Positions 28,139 through 40,351 of a DNA stretch of 64,000 nucleotides are shown here, piece by piece. The stretch covers positions 1,054,001 through 1,118,000 of the forward strand of contig NZ_CP046452.1 of NCBI RefSeq assembly GCF_009734385.1. The letters run 5' to 3'. This stretch comes from Corynebacterium kalinowskii (lineage in GTDB: Bacteria; Actinomycetota; Actinomycetes; Mycobacteriales; Mycobacteriaceae). A model generated the notes under the pieces. The model had not been told where the DNA came from. It ran no database searches and worked only from the letters and a program-made list of their open reading frames with translations. The first letter of the stretch is position 1. Every line of letters starts with the position of its first letter. The position numbers were made by a program, and so were the translations under genes.

Positions 28139-30652
28139 ATGCTGCTTTCCCAAAACTGGGTCACCTCGCTGCTGAACGCTAAGAACTCGGGCTGGTCCGT
28201 TACCGCTGAAGAGATGGATGCCGGCTACGTCCGCGTCGGCTTCGAAACCGAAGGCTACGCGCCGATCGAAGAGACCACCGGTCCGCTGGTGCTGGGCATC
28301 GTTGAAACCATCGAAGAGCTCACCGGATTTAAGAAGCCGATCCGCTACTGCAAGGTCAACGTGGGTTCCGCAAACGGTACTGGCGAGCTCCAGGGCATTG
28401 TTTGTGGCGCCCGCAACTTTGCCGAGGGAGACATGGTTGTCGTGTCCCTGCCAGGCGCTGAACTGCCAGGCGGCTTCAAGATCGCTGCCCGTGAAACCTA
28501 CGATCACGTCTCCGAAGGCATGATCTGCTCCGCCGCCGAGCTCGGCATGGCCGACAAGCAGACCAAGGGCATCATCACGTTGCCGACCACTGCAGGGCAA
28601 CCTGGCGACGACGCTCGCGCCGTCCTCGGTTTGGACGACACCGTCTTTGACGTCAACGTCACGCCAGATCGTGGCTACGCGCTGTCGGCCCGTGGCCTGA
28701 CCCGCGAAATCGCGTCCGCGTTCGACCTTTCTTATGGTGATGTCGCGTTGGACCCTTCCATCGCGGGCATCACGGTGGACGTTCCTGCTGTAGCCGGCGA
28801 GGCGCTGCCGGTAACTCTTTCCCCAGAGACCAAGGCGGTCCGCTTCGGCCTGCGTAAAGTCACTGGCATTGATCCGAAGGCAAAGACCCCGTTCTGGATG
28901 GAACGCGAATTGCTGCTTTCGGGCCAGCGCCTGGTCAACTTGCCGACCGACATCACCAACTTCGTGATGATCCTGCTCGGCCAGCCAATGCACGCCTTCG
29001 ACGCTGCACGTATTAACGGCGCACTCACGGTACGCAACGCTAAGGCAGGGGAGAAGCTCACCACTTTGGACCACGCTGAGCGCAAGCTGGATCCGGAAGA
29101 CGTCGTCATCTGCGACTCCGAGAACATCCAGTCCCTGGCAGGCGTGATGGGCGGTTCCACCTCGGAGATCGCCGACGATACGACTGACGTCTACTTCGAA
29201 GCGGCAATCTGGGATCCCATCACCGTGGCCCGCACTTGCCGTCGCCACAAGCTCTCTTCCGAGGCTTCCCGACGATTCGAGCGTGGCGTCGACCCAACGC
29301 TGCCAGAAATCGCCCTGGATATCGCAGCATCCTTGCTGGCTCAGTACGGTGGCGGCACCGTTGATGCTGGCCGCACCATGGTCGGCTCCTTGCCAGCACC
29401 AGCCACGGTAGAAATGCCAGTGAACTTCCCGAGCGTGATTGCGGGAGTCGACTACGACCGCGACACCGTCATCAAGCGCCTGGAAGAAGTCGGCTGCGCA
29501 GTCGAGGTTTCTGAATGTGGCGGCAAGCTCGCCGTCACCGCTCCTGCGTGGCGCTCTGACCTGACCTACAAGGAATCACTCGTTGAAGAGGTGCTGCGTC
29601 TGGAAGGCCTGGAGGCAATTCCATCCATCGTGCCGACCGCGCCCGCAGGCCAAGGTCTGACTCCTGCACAGAAGCGTCGCCGCGCAGTAACCCACGCGCT
29701 GGCCTACAATGGCTACCTCGAGATCCTGCCGACGCCGTTCATTGCCAACGACACTTTTGACGTATGGGGCTTGGACCAGGACGACCCGCGTCGCAGCGTA
29801 GTGACCGTGCAGAACCCGCTGGAATCTGACCACGCGATCCTCGGCACCACCTTGCTGCCGTCCATGTTGGACGCCGTGAAGCGCAACGTGGCCCGCGGCC
29901 AGGTCGATGTTTCTCTCTATGGCGTGGAGCAGGTTTCCTTCGCTCGGGGCACGGGAGTTTCGCCGATGCCGTCGGTAAGCCAGCGCCCAACCGAGGCAGA
30001 GATCGCGGAACTGATCGAGTCCCTCCCACACCAGCCATTGCATGTTGCTGTGGTGGGCTCCGGAGACCTCGAGCCGGAAGGCCCGTGGGGCGAAGGTCGC
30101 GCGTACACCTACGCTGATGCGATCGAGGCAGCCCAGGTTGTCGCGCGCGCTGCAGACGTGACGCTGGAGCTGGAAAACGCCGACATGCTGCCGTGGCACC
30201 CAGGTCGCTGCGCTGCGCTGAAGGTAGATGGACAGATTGTGGGCTACGCCGGCGAGCTGCACCCACAGGTTCTCGAGCGCGCTGGATTGCCTGCCCGCAC
30301 TTGCGCGATGGAAATGGACATCACGGCGCTGCCGTTCGAGCCGAGCCTGCCTGCACCAGTTTTGTCAGCGTTCCCGGCGTTGTTGCAGGACCTGGCGCTG
30401 GTCGTGGCGGAAGATACGCCAGTGGAGTCCGTGCGCAAGGTGGTCGAGGCGGGTGCTGGCCAGCTGCTGGAGAAGGCAGAGCTTTTCGACGTCTACCGCT
30501 CCGAACAACTGGGCGCCGACAAGAAATCTCTCGCGTTCTCACTGGTGTTCCGCGCATCTGATCGGACCCTGACCGATGAGGAGTGCAACACCGCCCGCCT
30601 GGCTGCTGCCGAAGCTGCCGCTCAGGCTTTTGGTGCTGAAATGCGCGGATAG
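28139..30652 (+). CDS. pheT: Phenylalanyl-tRNA synthetase beta subunit
   Basis: PheT (837 residues) carries tRNA recognition and editing. Seen: the tRNA-binding OB domain (about residues 40-155, with ETIEELTGFKKPIRYCKVNVG), the B5 domain, the B3/B4 editing region (WMERELLLSGQRLVNLPTD ... QPMHAFDAAR), the catalytic-like domain near 500-700 and the C-terminal anticodon-binding fold FPALLQDLALVVAEDTPVESV. AAGGAG lies 11 bases before the ATG. Confidence 0.96.
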   Translation: MLLSQNWVTSLLNAKNSGWSVTAEEMDAGYVRVGFETEGYAPIEETTGPLVLGIVETIEELTGFKKPIRYCKVNVGSANGTGELQGIVCGARNFAEGDMVVVSLPGAELPGGFKIAARETYDHVSEGMICSAAELGMADKQTKGIITLPTTAGQPGDDARAVLGLDDTVFDVNVTPDRGYALSARGLTREIASAFDLSYGDVALDPSIAGITVDVPAVAGEALPVTLSPETKAVRFGLRKVTGIDPKAKTPFWMERELLLSGQRLVNLPTDITNFVMILLGQPMHAFDAARINGALTVRNAKAGEKLTTLDHAERKLDPEDVVICDSENIQSLAGVMGGSTSEIADDTTDVYFEAAIWDPITVARTCRRHKLSSEASRRFERGVDPTLPEIALDIAASLLAQYGGGTVDAGRTMVGSLPAPATVEMPVNFPSVIAGVDYDRDTVIKRLEEVGCAVEVSECGGKLAVTAPAWRSDLTYKESLVEEVLRLEGLEAIPSIVPTAPAGQGLTPAQKRRRAVTHALAYNGYLEILPTPFIANDTFDVWGLDQDDPRRSVVTVQNPLESDHAILGTTLLPSMLDAVKRNVARGQVDVSLYGVEQVSFARGTGVSPMPSVSQRPTEAEIAELIESLPHQPLHVAVVGSGDLEPEGPWGEGRAYTYADAIEAAQVVARAADVTLELENADMLPWHPGRCAALKVDGQIVGYAGELHPQVLERAGLPARTCAMEMDITALPFEPSLPAPVLSAFPALLQDLALVVAEDTPVESVRKVVEAGAGQLLEKAELFDVYRSEQLGADKKSLAFSLVFRASDRTLTDEECNTARLAAAEAAAQAFGAEMRG

Positions 30653-30734
30653 TGAATTTCACTTGCAGGTATGGATCACTTTGACGTTAAGATACTGATG
30701 TAAATCCTCGCACCTCTTAACAGATTGGTGATCC

Positions 30735-31592
30735 ATGTCTGCATCCACCTTGATCTCGACTCCTGTCGAGATCATTGACACCGCCAAGGGCGGCCTCCTG
30801 GCGAAAGCCAAAGCTCCTCTCGGCACCATGATCGTGTCCTCGATGTTCGCCGGTTCGATGATCGCCATCGGCTTCATCTTTTTCATCACCACCCAAATGG
30901 GTTCGGCAGACATGCCACTTGGCTGGGCAAAGTTTGTCGGTGGCGTCGTATTCTCCACCGGCCTTGGTCTGGTCATCGTCACTGGCGCAGACCTCTTTAC
31001 TTCTACGACCATGACCACATTCCTGGTGAAGGAAAAGGTTCTCAACGTAGGCGAGATGCTCAAGCACTGGGCCATCGTCTACTTCTCCAATATGGCTGGC
31101 GCTTTCATTACGGCGCTGTTCATCTTCTTTGCCGGCACCCCAGCCTCTAACAAGGGTGCATGGGGAGCAGTGGTGCTGAACTCCTCTCTGAGTAAGGTCA
31201 GCCACTCCTTCGTGGAGGCCATTTTCCTGGGCATTCTGTGTAACGTCATGGTGTGTCTTGCTGTGTGGCTCGCTTTCGCTGGCAAGACCGTGACGGACAA
31301 GATCATGGCAGTAGCTTTCCCAATTGGCCTGTTCGTGGCATCCGGCTTCGAGCACTCTGTAGCGAATATGTTCATGCTCCCACTAGGTCTGCTGCTCAAG
31401 GCCCAGGCAGACCCGGTAGTGATGGAAGCAATGGCAGGCAAGGACTTGTCCGGCCTGACCCTGAGCTCGTACTTCGTGGACAACCTCATCCCTGTGACCA
31501 TCGGCAACATCATCGGTGGCTCCATCGTGGCGCTGGGCATGGCCTACTGGCACCGCAACCGCGCTTCTCTGAAGGAAACTGTCAACGCTTAA
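30735..31592 (+). CDS. Formate/nitrite transporter family channel
   Basis: A 285-residue protein of six hydrophobic segments and the FNT pattern. Recognisable parts are AKAPLGTMIVSSMFAGSMIA, GADLFTSTTM, the conserved NMAGAFITAL loop-helix, GILCNVMVCLAVW, SGFEHSVANMFMLPLGLL and NIIGGSIVALGMAYW. FNT channels move formate, nitrite or hydrosulfide; which one is not readable. His in SGFEHSVANM is the central pore residue. It is alone in its transcript, and a terminator follows. A pair of inverted GGATCAC/GTGATCC segments (30673-30679 and 30728-30734) lies in the leader. Confidence 0.9.
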   Translation: MSASTLISTPVEIIDTAKGGLLAKAKAPLGTMIVSSMFAGSMIAIGFIFFITTQMGSADMPLGWAKFVGGVVFSTGLGLVIVTGADLFTSTTMTTFLVKEKVLNVGEMLKHWAIVYFSNMAGAFITALFIFFAGTPASNKGAWGAVVLNSSLSKVSHSFVEAIFLGILCNVMVCLAVWLAFAGKTVTDKIMAVAFPIGLFVASGFEHSVANMFMLPLGLLLKAQADPVVMEAMAGKDLSGLTLSSYFVDNLIPVTIGNIIGGSIVALGMAYWHRNRASLKETVNA

Positions 31593-31609
31593 GCTCTTGT
31601 TAGTTTGTG

Positions 31610-31650
31610 CCCGCTTGCCCTTGCCGAATGGTAGAGGGTGGGCGGGTTTT
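31610..31650 (+). terminator. Terminator after the formate/nitrite channel gene
   Basis: CCCGCTTGCCCT (31610-31621) pairs with AGGGTGGGCGGG (31635-31646), using G-T pairs in the middle, then TTTT. Confidence 0.8.
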
Positions 31651-31675
31651 CTATTCTCTGATCCTCGATGTGTGG

Positions 31676-31755
31676 AACACGATAGTGCGAGTAGGGCTTC
31701 TTCTTTTTCCCTGAAAAGAAAGAAGTATCAAGAGCGCTACTCGCGCTATCGTGTT
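31676..31755. repeat. Long imperfect hairpin upstream of argC
   Basis: AACACGATAGTGCGAGTA (31676-31693) and TACTCGCGCTATCGTGTT (31738-31755) match as an 18-bp inverted repeat with a single A-to-G difference. Between them CTTCTTCTTTT and AAAAGAAAGAAG form a second stem around CCCTG with one bulged base. The whole 80-base element folds as a two-level stem. It is 110 bases upstream of the argC start, behind the terminator of the previous gene. Role unknown: possible small RNA, terminator remnant or operator. Confidence 0.7.
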
Positions 31756-31820
31756 TTAGGAATCGGGTTTTGCGAGGAAACAGTCCGGGCTACTTTTGGA
31801 TCATGGCTGCAAACTAGCTA

Positions 31821-31860
31821 ATGCATACTTTCCAAAAACATGCATAGTATGCTATCCTGG
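31821..31860 (+). promoter_or_regulatory. argC promoter with overlapping ArgR-like operator
   Basis: TTCCAA (31830-31835) and TATCCT (31853-31858) are spaced 17 bases, with the argC ATG only 7 bases after the -10, so the mRNA is likely leaderless. Overlapping it are TGCATACT (31822-31829) and the palindromic TGCATAGTATGC (31841-31852), which resemble two ARG boxes as bound by ArgR. argR is in this same cluster, so arginine-dependent repression is the natural reading. Confidence 0.65.
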
Positions 31861-31865
31861 TCGGC

Positions 31866-32900
31866 ATGACTTTGAACGTAGCGATCGCTGGGGCTTCCGG
31901 CTATGCAGGTGGGGAAATCCTCCGCCTGCTGCTGAATCACCCGGCGTATATTTCCGGTGACCTGACCATCGGTGCTCTGACGGGCGGTTCCAATGCGGGC
32001 CAGTCCTTGGGGGACCTCATGCCGCACCTGCCACAGCTACGTGACCGACGTCTGGTTGACACCAATAAGGATACTCTCGCGGGCCACGACGTAGTGTTCC
32101 TCGGATTGCCGCACGGCTTCTCAGCCGAGATCGCCCAGCAGCTCGGTCCGGACACCATCGTCATCGACTGCGCCGCCGACTTCCGGCTCAAGAATAAGGC
32201 GGACTGGGAGAAGTTTTACGGCTCTGAACATGCGGGCACCTGGGCATACGGCATCCCGGAAATGCCAGGGCATCGTGAGCAGATCAAGAACACGAATCGG
32301 GTAGCCGTACCTGGGTGTTTCCCAACGGGCGCAACGCTGGCGGCACTCCCGGCCGTCGCAAAGCAGCTGGTAGAGCCGACCTTGAACGTGGTGTCCATCA
32401 CCGGCGTGTCCGGGGCGGGGAAGAAGGCCAGCGTTGCGATGCTCGGTGCCGAAACCATGGGCAATGCCAAGGCCTACAACACCGCTGGCAAGCACCGGCA
32501 CACCCCGGAGATCACGCAGAACCTGGCCGAGGTGACGGACAAGCAGGTGAGCGTGAGCTTCACGCCGGTGCTCGCGCCGATGCCACGCGGCATTCTCACC
32601 ACCATCACCGCGCCGCTGATCAGCGATGAAGATCCACATGCGATCTACGCGGAGTTCTACAAGGATGAGCCGTTTGTTCACGTGCTCCCAGTAGGCGAGC
32701 AGCCGCAAACCAAGAACGTGGTTGGTTCCAACTCCGTCCACATTCAGGTCGAAGCCAACCCGGATGCAGGCGTGCTCCTGGTGACCAGCGCGATCGACAA
32801 CCTGACCAAGGGCACCGCCGGTGCCGCCGTGCAGTGCATGAACCTGACTGTCGGATACCACGAAACCGCTGGCCTGCCACTGACCGGCCTGGCCCCTTAA
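31866..32900 (+). CDS. argC: N-acetyl-gamma-glutamyl-phosphate reductase
   Basis: ArgC reduces N-acetylglutamyl phosphate to the semialdehyde with NADPH, third step of arginine synthesis. Seen: the nucleotide-binding [17 protein letters not shown] at the N-terminus, the catalytic Cys in [13 protein letters not shown] (about residue 153) and the conserved HRHTPEI region (about 214). Length 344 is usual. It is the first gene of argCJBDFRGH; argJ follows after 10 bases. Repression by ArgR is expected from the operator-like sequence at the start. Confidence 0.96.
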   Translation: MTLNVAIAGASGYAGGEILRLLLNHPAYISGDLTIGALTGGSNAGQSLGDLMPHLPQLRDRRLVDTNKDTLAGHDVVFLGLPHGFSAEIAQQLGPDTIVIDCAADFRLKNKADWEKFYGSEHAGTWAYGIPEMPGHREQIKNTNRVAVPGCFPTGATLAALPAVAKQLVEPTLNVVSITGVSGAGKKASVAMLGAETMGNAKAYNTAGKHRHTPEITQNLAEVTDKQVSVSFTPVLAPMPRGILTTITAPLISDEDPHAIYAEFYKDEPFVHVLPVGEQPQTKNVVGSNSVHIQVEANPDAGVLLVTSAIDNLTKGTAGAAVQCMNLTVGYHETAGLPLTGLAP

Positions 32901-32910
32901 AGGAGATCCA

Positions 32911-34062
32911 ATGTCTATCACCACCCCTAAGGGGTTCCTGGCCGCAGCAACGACTGCCGGAATCAAACCATCAGGCAATCCGGACATGGCGCTCGTCGTC
33001 AACGAAGGTCCTGAGTTCACCGCAGCCGGCGTGTTCACCCGTAACCGCGTGTTTGCCGCCCCAGTAAAGCTGTCCAAGCAAGCGCTTGCCGACGGCCAGC
33101 TCAAAGCAATCTTGTACAACTCCGGTAACGCTAACGCCTGCAACGGCGAACGTGGTTACCAGGATGCCGTCGCCTCTGTGGAAGCCGTCGCTGAGCAATT
33201 GGGCTTCGCGTCCGAAGACGTCGCCGCATGCTCCACCGGGCTTATTGGCGAGCCAATGCCGATGGATAAGGTCCTTGCCGGCGTAGGCGAACTGACCGGT
33301 AGCCTCGGCGACAATGGCTCTGCTGCAGCGGAAGCTATCATGACTACTGACACCGTGAAGAAAGAAGTCCTCGTTGCCGGCAACGGCTGGCAACTGGCGG
33401 GCATGGGCAAGGGAGTGGGCATGATGGCCCCGTCCCTGGCCACGATGCTGGTTTGCCTAACTACTGATGCCTCATTGGCTCAGGATGTTGCGCAGGCTGC
33501 ACTGAAGAAGGCCTGCGACCTCACATTCAACACCTTGGACATCGACGGCTCGACATCCACCAATGACACCGTTATCTTGATGGCCAATGGCGCTTCGGAA
33601 ATCACGCCAAGTGTGGAAGAGTTCGAAGCTGCTGTGCTGCAGGCCTGCGCTGATCTAGCTGATCAGCTCCAAGGCGATGCTGAGGGCGTAACCAAGCGCG
33701 TCAAGATCACCGTGCAGGGCACCACCACGAATGAGCAGGCGCTCAATGCCGCTCGCACCTTGGGCCGGGACAACCTGTTCAAGTGCGCCATGTTTGGCTC
33801 AGACCCGAACTGGGGCCGCGTCCTCGCCGCAGTTGGCATGGCTGACGCCGACATGGACCCAGAGAACATTTCCGTTTACTTCAACGGCGAGGCTGTCTGC
33901 GAGCAGACGACGGGTACCCCGAATGCCCGCAATGTGGATCTGTCCGGCGCGGACATTGATGTCCTCGTAGACCTGGGAACCGGCGGCCCTGGTACTGCCA
34001 TGGTGCGCACGACGGATCTTTCCCACGAATACGTGGAAATCAACTCGGCATATTCCAGCTAG
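32911..34062 (+). CDS. argJ: Glutamate N-acetyltransferase / ornithine acetyltransferase
   Basis: ArgJ transfers the acetyl group from N-acetylornithine to glutamate and so recycles acetyl in the pathway; in bifunctional forms it also uses acetyl-CoA. The self-cleavage site is visible as [15 protein letters not shown], where Thr becomes the nucleophile of the beta chain (about residue 181). GKGVGM precedes it. No argA or argE is in the cluster, in line with the cyclic pathway. AAGGAG lies before the ATG. Length 383 is usual. Confidence 0.96.
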   Translation: MSITTPKGFLAAATTAGIKPSGNPDMALVVNEGPEFTAAGVFTRNRVFAAPVKLSKQALADGQLKAILYNSGNANACNGERGYQDAVASVEAVAEQLGFASEDVAACSTGLIGEPMPMDKVLAGVGELTGSLGDNGSAAAEAIMTTDTVKKEVLVAGNGWQLAGMGKGVGMMAPSLATMLVCLTTDASLAQDVAQAALKKACDLTFNTLDIDGSTSTNDTVILMANGASEITPSVEEFEAAVLQACADLADQLQGDAEGVTKRVKITVQGTTTNEQALNAARTLGRDNLFKCAMFGSDPNWGRVLAAVGMADADMDPENISVYFNGEAVCEQTTGTPNARNVDLSGADIDVLVDLGTGGPGTAMVRTTDLSHEYVEINSAYSS

Positions 34063-34071
34063 GAGCTTATC

Positions 34072-35001
34072 ATGACTACCGATCTCAATCCTGCTGAGAG
34101 GGCGCATGTCCTAGCTGAGGCATTGCCCTGGCTGCAGCACTATCGCGACAAGATCGTCGTCGTGAAGTACGGCGGAAACGCCATGGTGGACGAGGAACTC
34201 AAGGCAGCTTTCGCCGCTGACATGGTATTCCTGCGCACCGTAGGCGTGAAGCCGGTGGTTGTCCACGGCGGCGGACCGCAGATTTCCGCCATGCTCAAAC
34301 GACTCGACCTTGACGGCGAGTTCAAGGGCGGTTTCCGCGTTACCACTCCCGAGGTTATGGAAGTGGTCCGCATGGTGCTGTTTGGCCAAGTCGGACGTGA
34401 CTTGGTCAACCTGATCAACTCGCACGGGCCTTATGCCGTGGGCACCTCCGGCGAGGATGGTGGGCTGTTCCGCGCCGAAAAGCGGCTTGTCGACGTCGAC
34501 GGCGTCCTCACCGACATCGGACTCGTCGGCAACATCACTGAGGTTAACGCCAACACGATCATGGACATCATTGATGCTGGTCGAATCCCTGTGGTATCGA
34601 CCGTCGCTCCTGGTGATGACGGCGAGGTGTACAACATCAACGCTGACACCGCTGCTGGCGCACTCGCCGGTGCACTCGGTGCGGAGCGACTAGTGATCCT
34701 TACCAACGTCGAGGGGCTCTACACGGATTGGCCGAACAAGGACTCGCTGGTCAGCGCCATTAAGTCCTCCAAGCTGCGGGACATCCTGCCAAAGCTTGAT
34801 TCCGGCATGATCCCTAAGATGGAGTCATGTCTCGAAGCCGTCGATAATGGCGTTGCTGCAGCGCACGTCATCGACGGTCGCATCGCACACTCCGTGCTGC
34901 TCGAGCTGCTCACCATGGGTGGCATCGGCACCATGGTGCTACCCGACGGCTACGACCGCGACAATTACCCGGACGGCACCGTTTTCAGGAAGGACAAGTA
35001 A
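34072..35001 (+). CDS. argB: Acetylglutamate kinase
   Basis: ArgB phosphorylates N-acetylglutamate. The amino-acid kinase fold is clear: [13 protein letters not shown] (N-terminal Lys and Gly loop), [25 protein letters not shown] and [10 protein letters not shown]. At 309 residues with an extended N-terminal helix ([16 protein letters not shown]) it looks like the arginine-sensitive hexameric type, so feedback inhibition is likely (inference). It lies 9 bases after argJ; argD starts right after its stop. Confidence 0.96.
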   Translation: MTTDLNPAERAHVLAEALPWLQHYRDKIVVVKYGGNAMVDEELKAAFAADMVFLRTVGVKPVVVHGGGPQISAMLKRLDLDGEFKGGFRVTTPEVMEVVRMVLFGQVGRDLVNLINSHGPYAVGTSGEDGGLFRAEKRLVDVDGVLTDIGLVGNITEVNANTIMDIIDAGRIPVVSTVAPGDDGEVYNINADTAAGALAGALGAERLVILTNVEGLYTDWPNKDSLVSAIKSSKLRDILPKLDSGMIPKMESCLEAVDNGVAAAHVIDGRIAHSVLLELLTMGGIGTMVLPDGYDRDNYPDGTVFRKDK

Positions 35002-36186
35002 ATGGCGCAATGGTCTGACACTTTGATGGACAATTACGGCACGCCGGCGCTCAAGATAGTCAGCGGGTCGGGTGCGACGCTCACGGACTCGGCGGGGCGC
35101 GAGCATATCGACCTGCTGGCCGGAATTGCGGTGAACGCGCTCGGCTATGGCCACCCAGCGCTGGTCGCCGCCGTTTCCGAGCAGGTGGCCAACTTCGCGC
35201 ACACCTCTAACCTGTTTCAGACGGATCCAGCGATGGATTTGGGCGCTGCTCTGATTCAGCGTTTTGCCGCTGGTAATTCAGAGCTTGCCGCCGAGACTCG
35301 TGTCTTCTTCTGCAATTCTGGAGCGGAAGCCAACGAGGCAGCCTTCAAGTTGGCACGCCTGACCGGCAAGCGTCGCATCCTGGCTGCCGAGCACGGTTTC
35401 CACGGTCGCACGATGGGCTCGCTGGCAATGACCGGCCAGCCGGACAAGCGTAAGGCATTCGAACCCATGCCATCTGGCGTTGAGTTCTACCCGTACGGCG
35501 ACATCGACTACCTGCGCAAGCTGGTCGCCATCAACCCAACTGACGTGGCCGCTATCATCCTCGAGCCAATCCAAGGCGAGACCGGTGTGGTTCCGGCGCC
35601 AGCGGGATTCCTCAAGGACGTGCGCGAACTCTGCGATGACAACGAGATTCTGTTCATCGTCGATGAGGTGCAGACGGGCGTCGGCCGTACCGGCGACTTC
35701 TTCGCGCACCAGCACGACGGCGTCATTCCCGACGTGGTCACCATGGCCAAGGGGCTGGGCGGTGGACTGCCGATCGGTGCCTGTCTGGCGCACGGCAGGG
35801 CAGCGCAGCTGTTCACGCCTGGCTCCCACGGCACCACCTTCGGTGGCAACCCAGTGTCCTGCGCTGCAGGTAACGCCGTGCTGAGCATTATCGACGACGC
35901 GTTCTGCGCTGACGTCGCCCGCAAGGGTAGCGAAATTGCAGCTCAGATTGCTCAGATTGCTCAGGTTGACAGCGTGCGTGGCCGCGGCCTCATGTTGGGC
36001 ATCGTGCTCAAGGGTGACTGGGCGAAGCAGGCAGTGGCGAAGGGGCCCGACTATGGGTTGATCTTGAATGCGCCGTCGGCAAGCGTGCTGCGCTTGACCC
36101 CGCCGCTGATCATCACTGACGCCGAACTCACCGAAGCAACCGAGCGCCTTTCGCGGCTGCTCGCCGACATCTCCAAGGAGGCCTAA
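35002..36186 (+). CDS. argD: Acetylornithine aminotransferase
   Basis: ArgD converts N-acetylglutamate semialdehyde to N-acetylornithine with glutamate and PLP. Seen: [45 protein letters not shown], the Schiff-base Lys in [14 protein letters not shown] (about residue 251) and [15 protein letters not shown]. The ATG follows the argB stop directly, with AGGAAGG before it. Length 394 is usual. Confidence 0.96.
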   Translation: MAQWSDTLMDNYGTPALKIVSGSGATLTDSAGREHIDLLAGIAVNALGYGHPALVAAVSEQVANFAHTSNLFQTDPAMDLGAALIQRFAAGNSELAAETRVFFCNSGAEANEAAFKLARLTGKRRILAAEHGFHGRTMGSLAMTGQPDKRKAFEPMPSGVEFYPYGDIDYLRKLVAINPTDVAAIILEPIQGETGVVPAPAGFLKDVRELCDDNEILFIVDEVQTGVGRTGDFFAHQHDGVIPDVVTMAKGLGGGLPIGACLAHGRAAQLFTPGSHGTTFGGNPVSCAAGNAVLSIIDDAFCADVARKGSEIAAQIAQIAQVDSVRGRGLMLGIVLKGDWAKQAVAKGPDYGLILNAPSASVLRLTPPLIITDAELTEATERLSRLLADISKEA

Positions 36187-37128
<942 letters not shown>

Positions 37129-37132
37129 GTAC

Positions 37133-37612
37133 ATGACAAACCCGGTTACGCGCACTGCTCGCCAAGCCCGCATCCTCGAGATCCTGGAACGCTACCGCGT
37201 CTCCAGTCAGGTGCAGCTTTCCGAGCTCTTGCTCGACGAAGGCATCGACATCACCCAGGCGACCCTGTCTCGCGACCTGGACGAACTCGGCGCCAAGAAG
37301 GTACGTCCCGACGGCGGTCGCGCGTTCTACGCCGTTGGGCTTGTCGACGGCCAACGGATCGAACAACCCCGTGGCCCGCAAGAGAAGTTGCGCCGCATGC
37401 TGGACGATCTTTTGGTCTCCGTCGATCACACCGGCAACATCGCGGTGCTGCGTACGCCGCCAGGGGCAGCCCAATACCTGGCGAGCTTCATTGACCGTGT
37501 AGGAATGAATGAGGTCGTCGGTACGATTGCAGGCGACGATACGGTATTCGTTCTCGCCCGCGAACCCATGTCGGGCAAAGAACTTGGCGAATTGTTCAGC
37601 CGCCGCTCATAA
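37133..37612 (+). CDS. argR: Arginine repressor
   Basis: ArgR is the hexameric arginine-dependent repressor of this pathway. The N-terminal winged helix ([20 protein letters not shown] ... [18 protein letters not shown]) binds ARG boxes and the C-terminal domain ([17 protein letters not shown] ... [16 protein letters not shown], with the GDDT arginine site) makes the hexamer. Length 159. It lies 4 bases after argF within the operon it should control, and a 34-base gap follows before argG. Confidence 0.96.
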   Translation: MTNPVTRTARQARILEILERYRVSSQVQLSELLLDEGIDITQATLSRDLDELGAKKVRPDGGRAFYAVGLVDGQRIEQPRGPQEKLRRMLDDLLVSVDHTGNIAVLRTPPGAAQYLASFIDRVGMNEVVGTIAGDDTVFVLAREPMSGKELGELFSRRS

Positions 37613-37646
37613 CTAAAAAACCATTTAACAAGGAGTTTTCAATACC

Positions 37647-38843
37647 ATGTCTAATCGCGTAGTTCTCGCGTACTCTGGCGGCCTCGACACCTCTGTCGCC
37701 ATCCCATACCTTGCCAAGATGACCGGCGGCGAAGTTGTGGCAGTGTCTCTTGACCTCGGCCAGGGCGGCGAGGACATGGAGTCCGTCCGCCAGCGCGCCC
37801 TTGACTGCGGCGCTGTCGAATCCATCGTGATCGACGCCAAGGACGAATTCGCCAACGACTACTGCCTGCCAACCATCAAGGCCAACGGCATGTACATGAA
37901 GCAGTACCCACTGGTATCTGCTATTTCCCGCCCACTGATCGTCAAGCACCTGATTGAGGCTGCTCAGGAGCACGGTGGCACGCACGTCTCCCACGGTTGC
38001 ACCGGTAAGGGCAATGACCAGGTCCGCTTCGAGGTCGGTTTCCGCGCCCTGGATCCTTCCCTGGAGATCATCGCACCAGCTCGTGACTACGCTTGGACCC
38101 GCGACAAGGCCATCGCTTTCGCCGAGGAAATCAACCTTCCTATCGAGCAGTCCACCAAGTCCCCGTTCTCCATCGACCAGAACGTCTGGGGCCGCGCCAT
38201 CGAGACCGGCTTCCTCGAGGACCTGTGGAACCCACCAACCAAGGACCTCTACGCCTACACCGAGGATCCAGCTCTGGGCAACGCACCAGATGAACTGATC
38301 ATCTCCTTCGAGTCCGGCAAGCCAGTCGCCATCGACGGCCGCCCAGTAACCGTCCTCGAAGCCATCGAAGAGCTCAATCGCCGCGGTGGCGCTCAGGGCG
38401 TCGGTCGCCTCGACATGGTCGAGGACCGCCTCGTGGGCATCAAGTCTCGCGAGATCTACGAAGCCCCAGGTGCCATGGTTTTGATCGCCGCACACCAGGC
38501 TCTGGAAGATGTCACTGTTGAGCGTGAGCTCGGCCGTTACAAGCGTCTCGTCGACGCTCGCTGGTCCGAAGAGGTCTACGACGGCCTCTGGTTCGGCCCG
38601 CTGAAGCGCTCCTTGGATGCCTTCATCGACTCCACCCAGGAGCACGTGACCGGCGATATCCGCATCGTGCTGCATGCCGGCAAGATCACTGTCAACGGCC
38701 GTCGTTCCAGCCACTCGCTCTACGACTTCAACCTGGCTACCTACGACACCGGCGACACCTTCGACCAGACCGCAGCTAAGGGCTTCGTCCAGCTCCACGG
38801 CCTGTCCACGCAGATCGCCAACAAGCGCGACCGCGAGGCTTAA
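37647..38843 (+). CDS. argG: Argininosuccinate synthase
   Basis: ArgG condenses citrulline and aspartate using ATP. The PP-loop [13 protein letters not shown] is at the N-terminus; [16 protein letters not shown] is the aspartate/citrulline site. Length 398 is usual. AAGGAG lies 11 bases before the ATG. Codon use is more biased than in the neighbours, pointing to high expression. argH follows without a gap. Confidence 0.96.
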   Translation: MSNRVVLAYSGGLDTSVAIPYLAKMTGGEVVAVSLDLGQGGEDMESVRQRALDCGAVESIVIDAKDEFANDYCLPTIKANGMYMKQYPLVSAISRPLIVKHLIEAAQEHGGTHVSHGCTGKGNDQVRFEVGFRALDPSLEIIAPARDYAWTRDKAIAFAEEINLPIEQSTKSPFSIDQNVWGRAIETGFLEDLWNPPTKDLYAYTEDPALGNAPDELIISFESGKPVAIDGRPVTVLEAIEELNRRGGAQGVGRLDMVEDRLVGIKSREIYEAPGAMVLIAAHQALEDVTVERELGRYKRLVDARWSEEVYDGLWFGPLKRSLDAFIDSTQEHVTGDIRIVLHAGKITVNGRRSSHSLYDFNLATYDTGDTFDQTAAKGFVQLHGLSTQIANKRDREA

Positions 38844-40256
<1,413 letters not shown>

Positions 40257-40264
40257 ACCCCAAC

Positions 40265-40323
40265 CTGTCGACTCACCCGAAAGTGTCTCTGTTTGTGAAC
40301 ATTTGTTTCAAGTGAGTCGACAG
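40265..40323. repeat. Widely spaced perfect 12-bp inverted repeat after argH
   Basis: CTGTCGACTCAC (40265-40276) and GTGAGTCGACAG (40312-40323) are exact inverse copies separated by 35 bases. There is no T-run behind the second arm. It may end the arginine operon or serve as an operator for the next gene, whose ATG is 29 bases on. Confidence 0.7.
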
Positions 40324-40351
40324 ACCTATTAGTGCGACTTACCATCAAGTC

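Noticed and set aside
31764..31792. GAGGAAACAGTCCGGGCT resembling the P4 core of RNase P RNA
   Set aside because: The match is about 18 bases with a two-base insertion, and none of the other conserved parts of rnpB occur around it.
40272..40323. GlxR (TGTGA-N6-TCACA) site near argH end
   Set aside because: Only half sites are present; the inverted repeat there is a different sequence.
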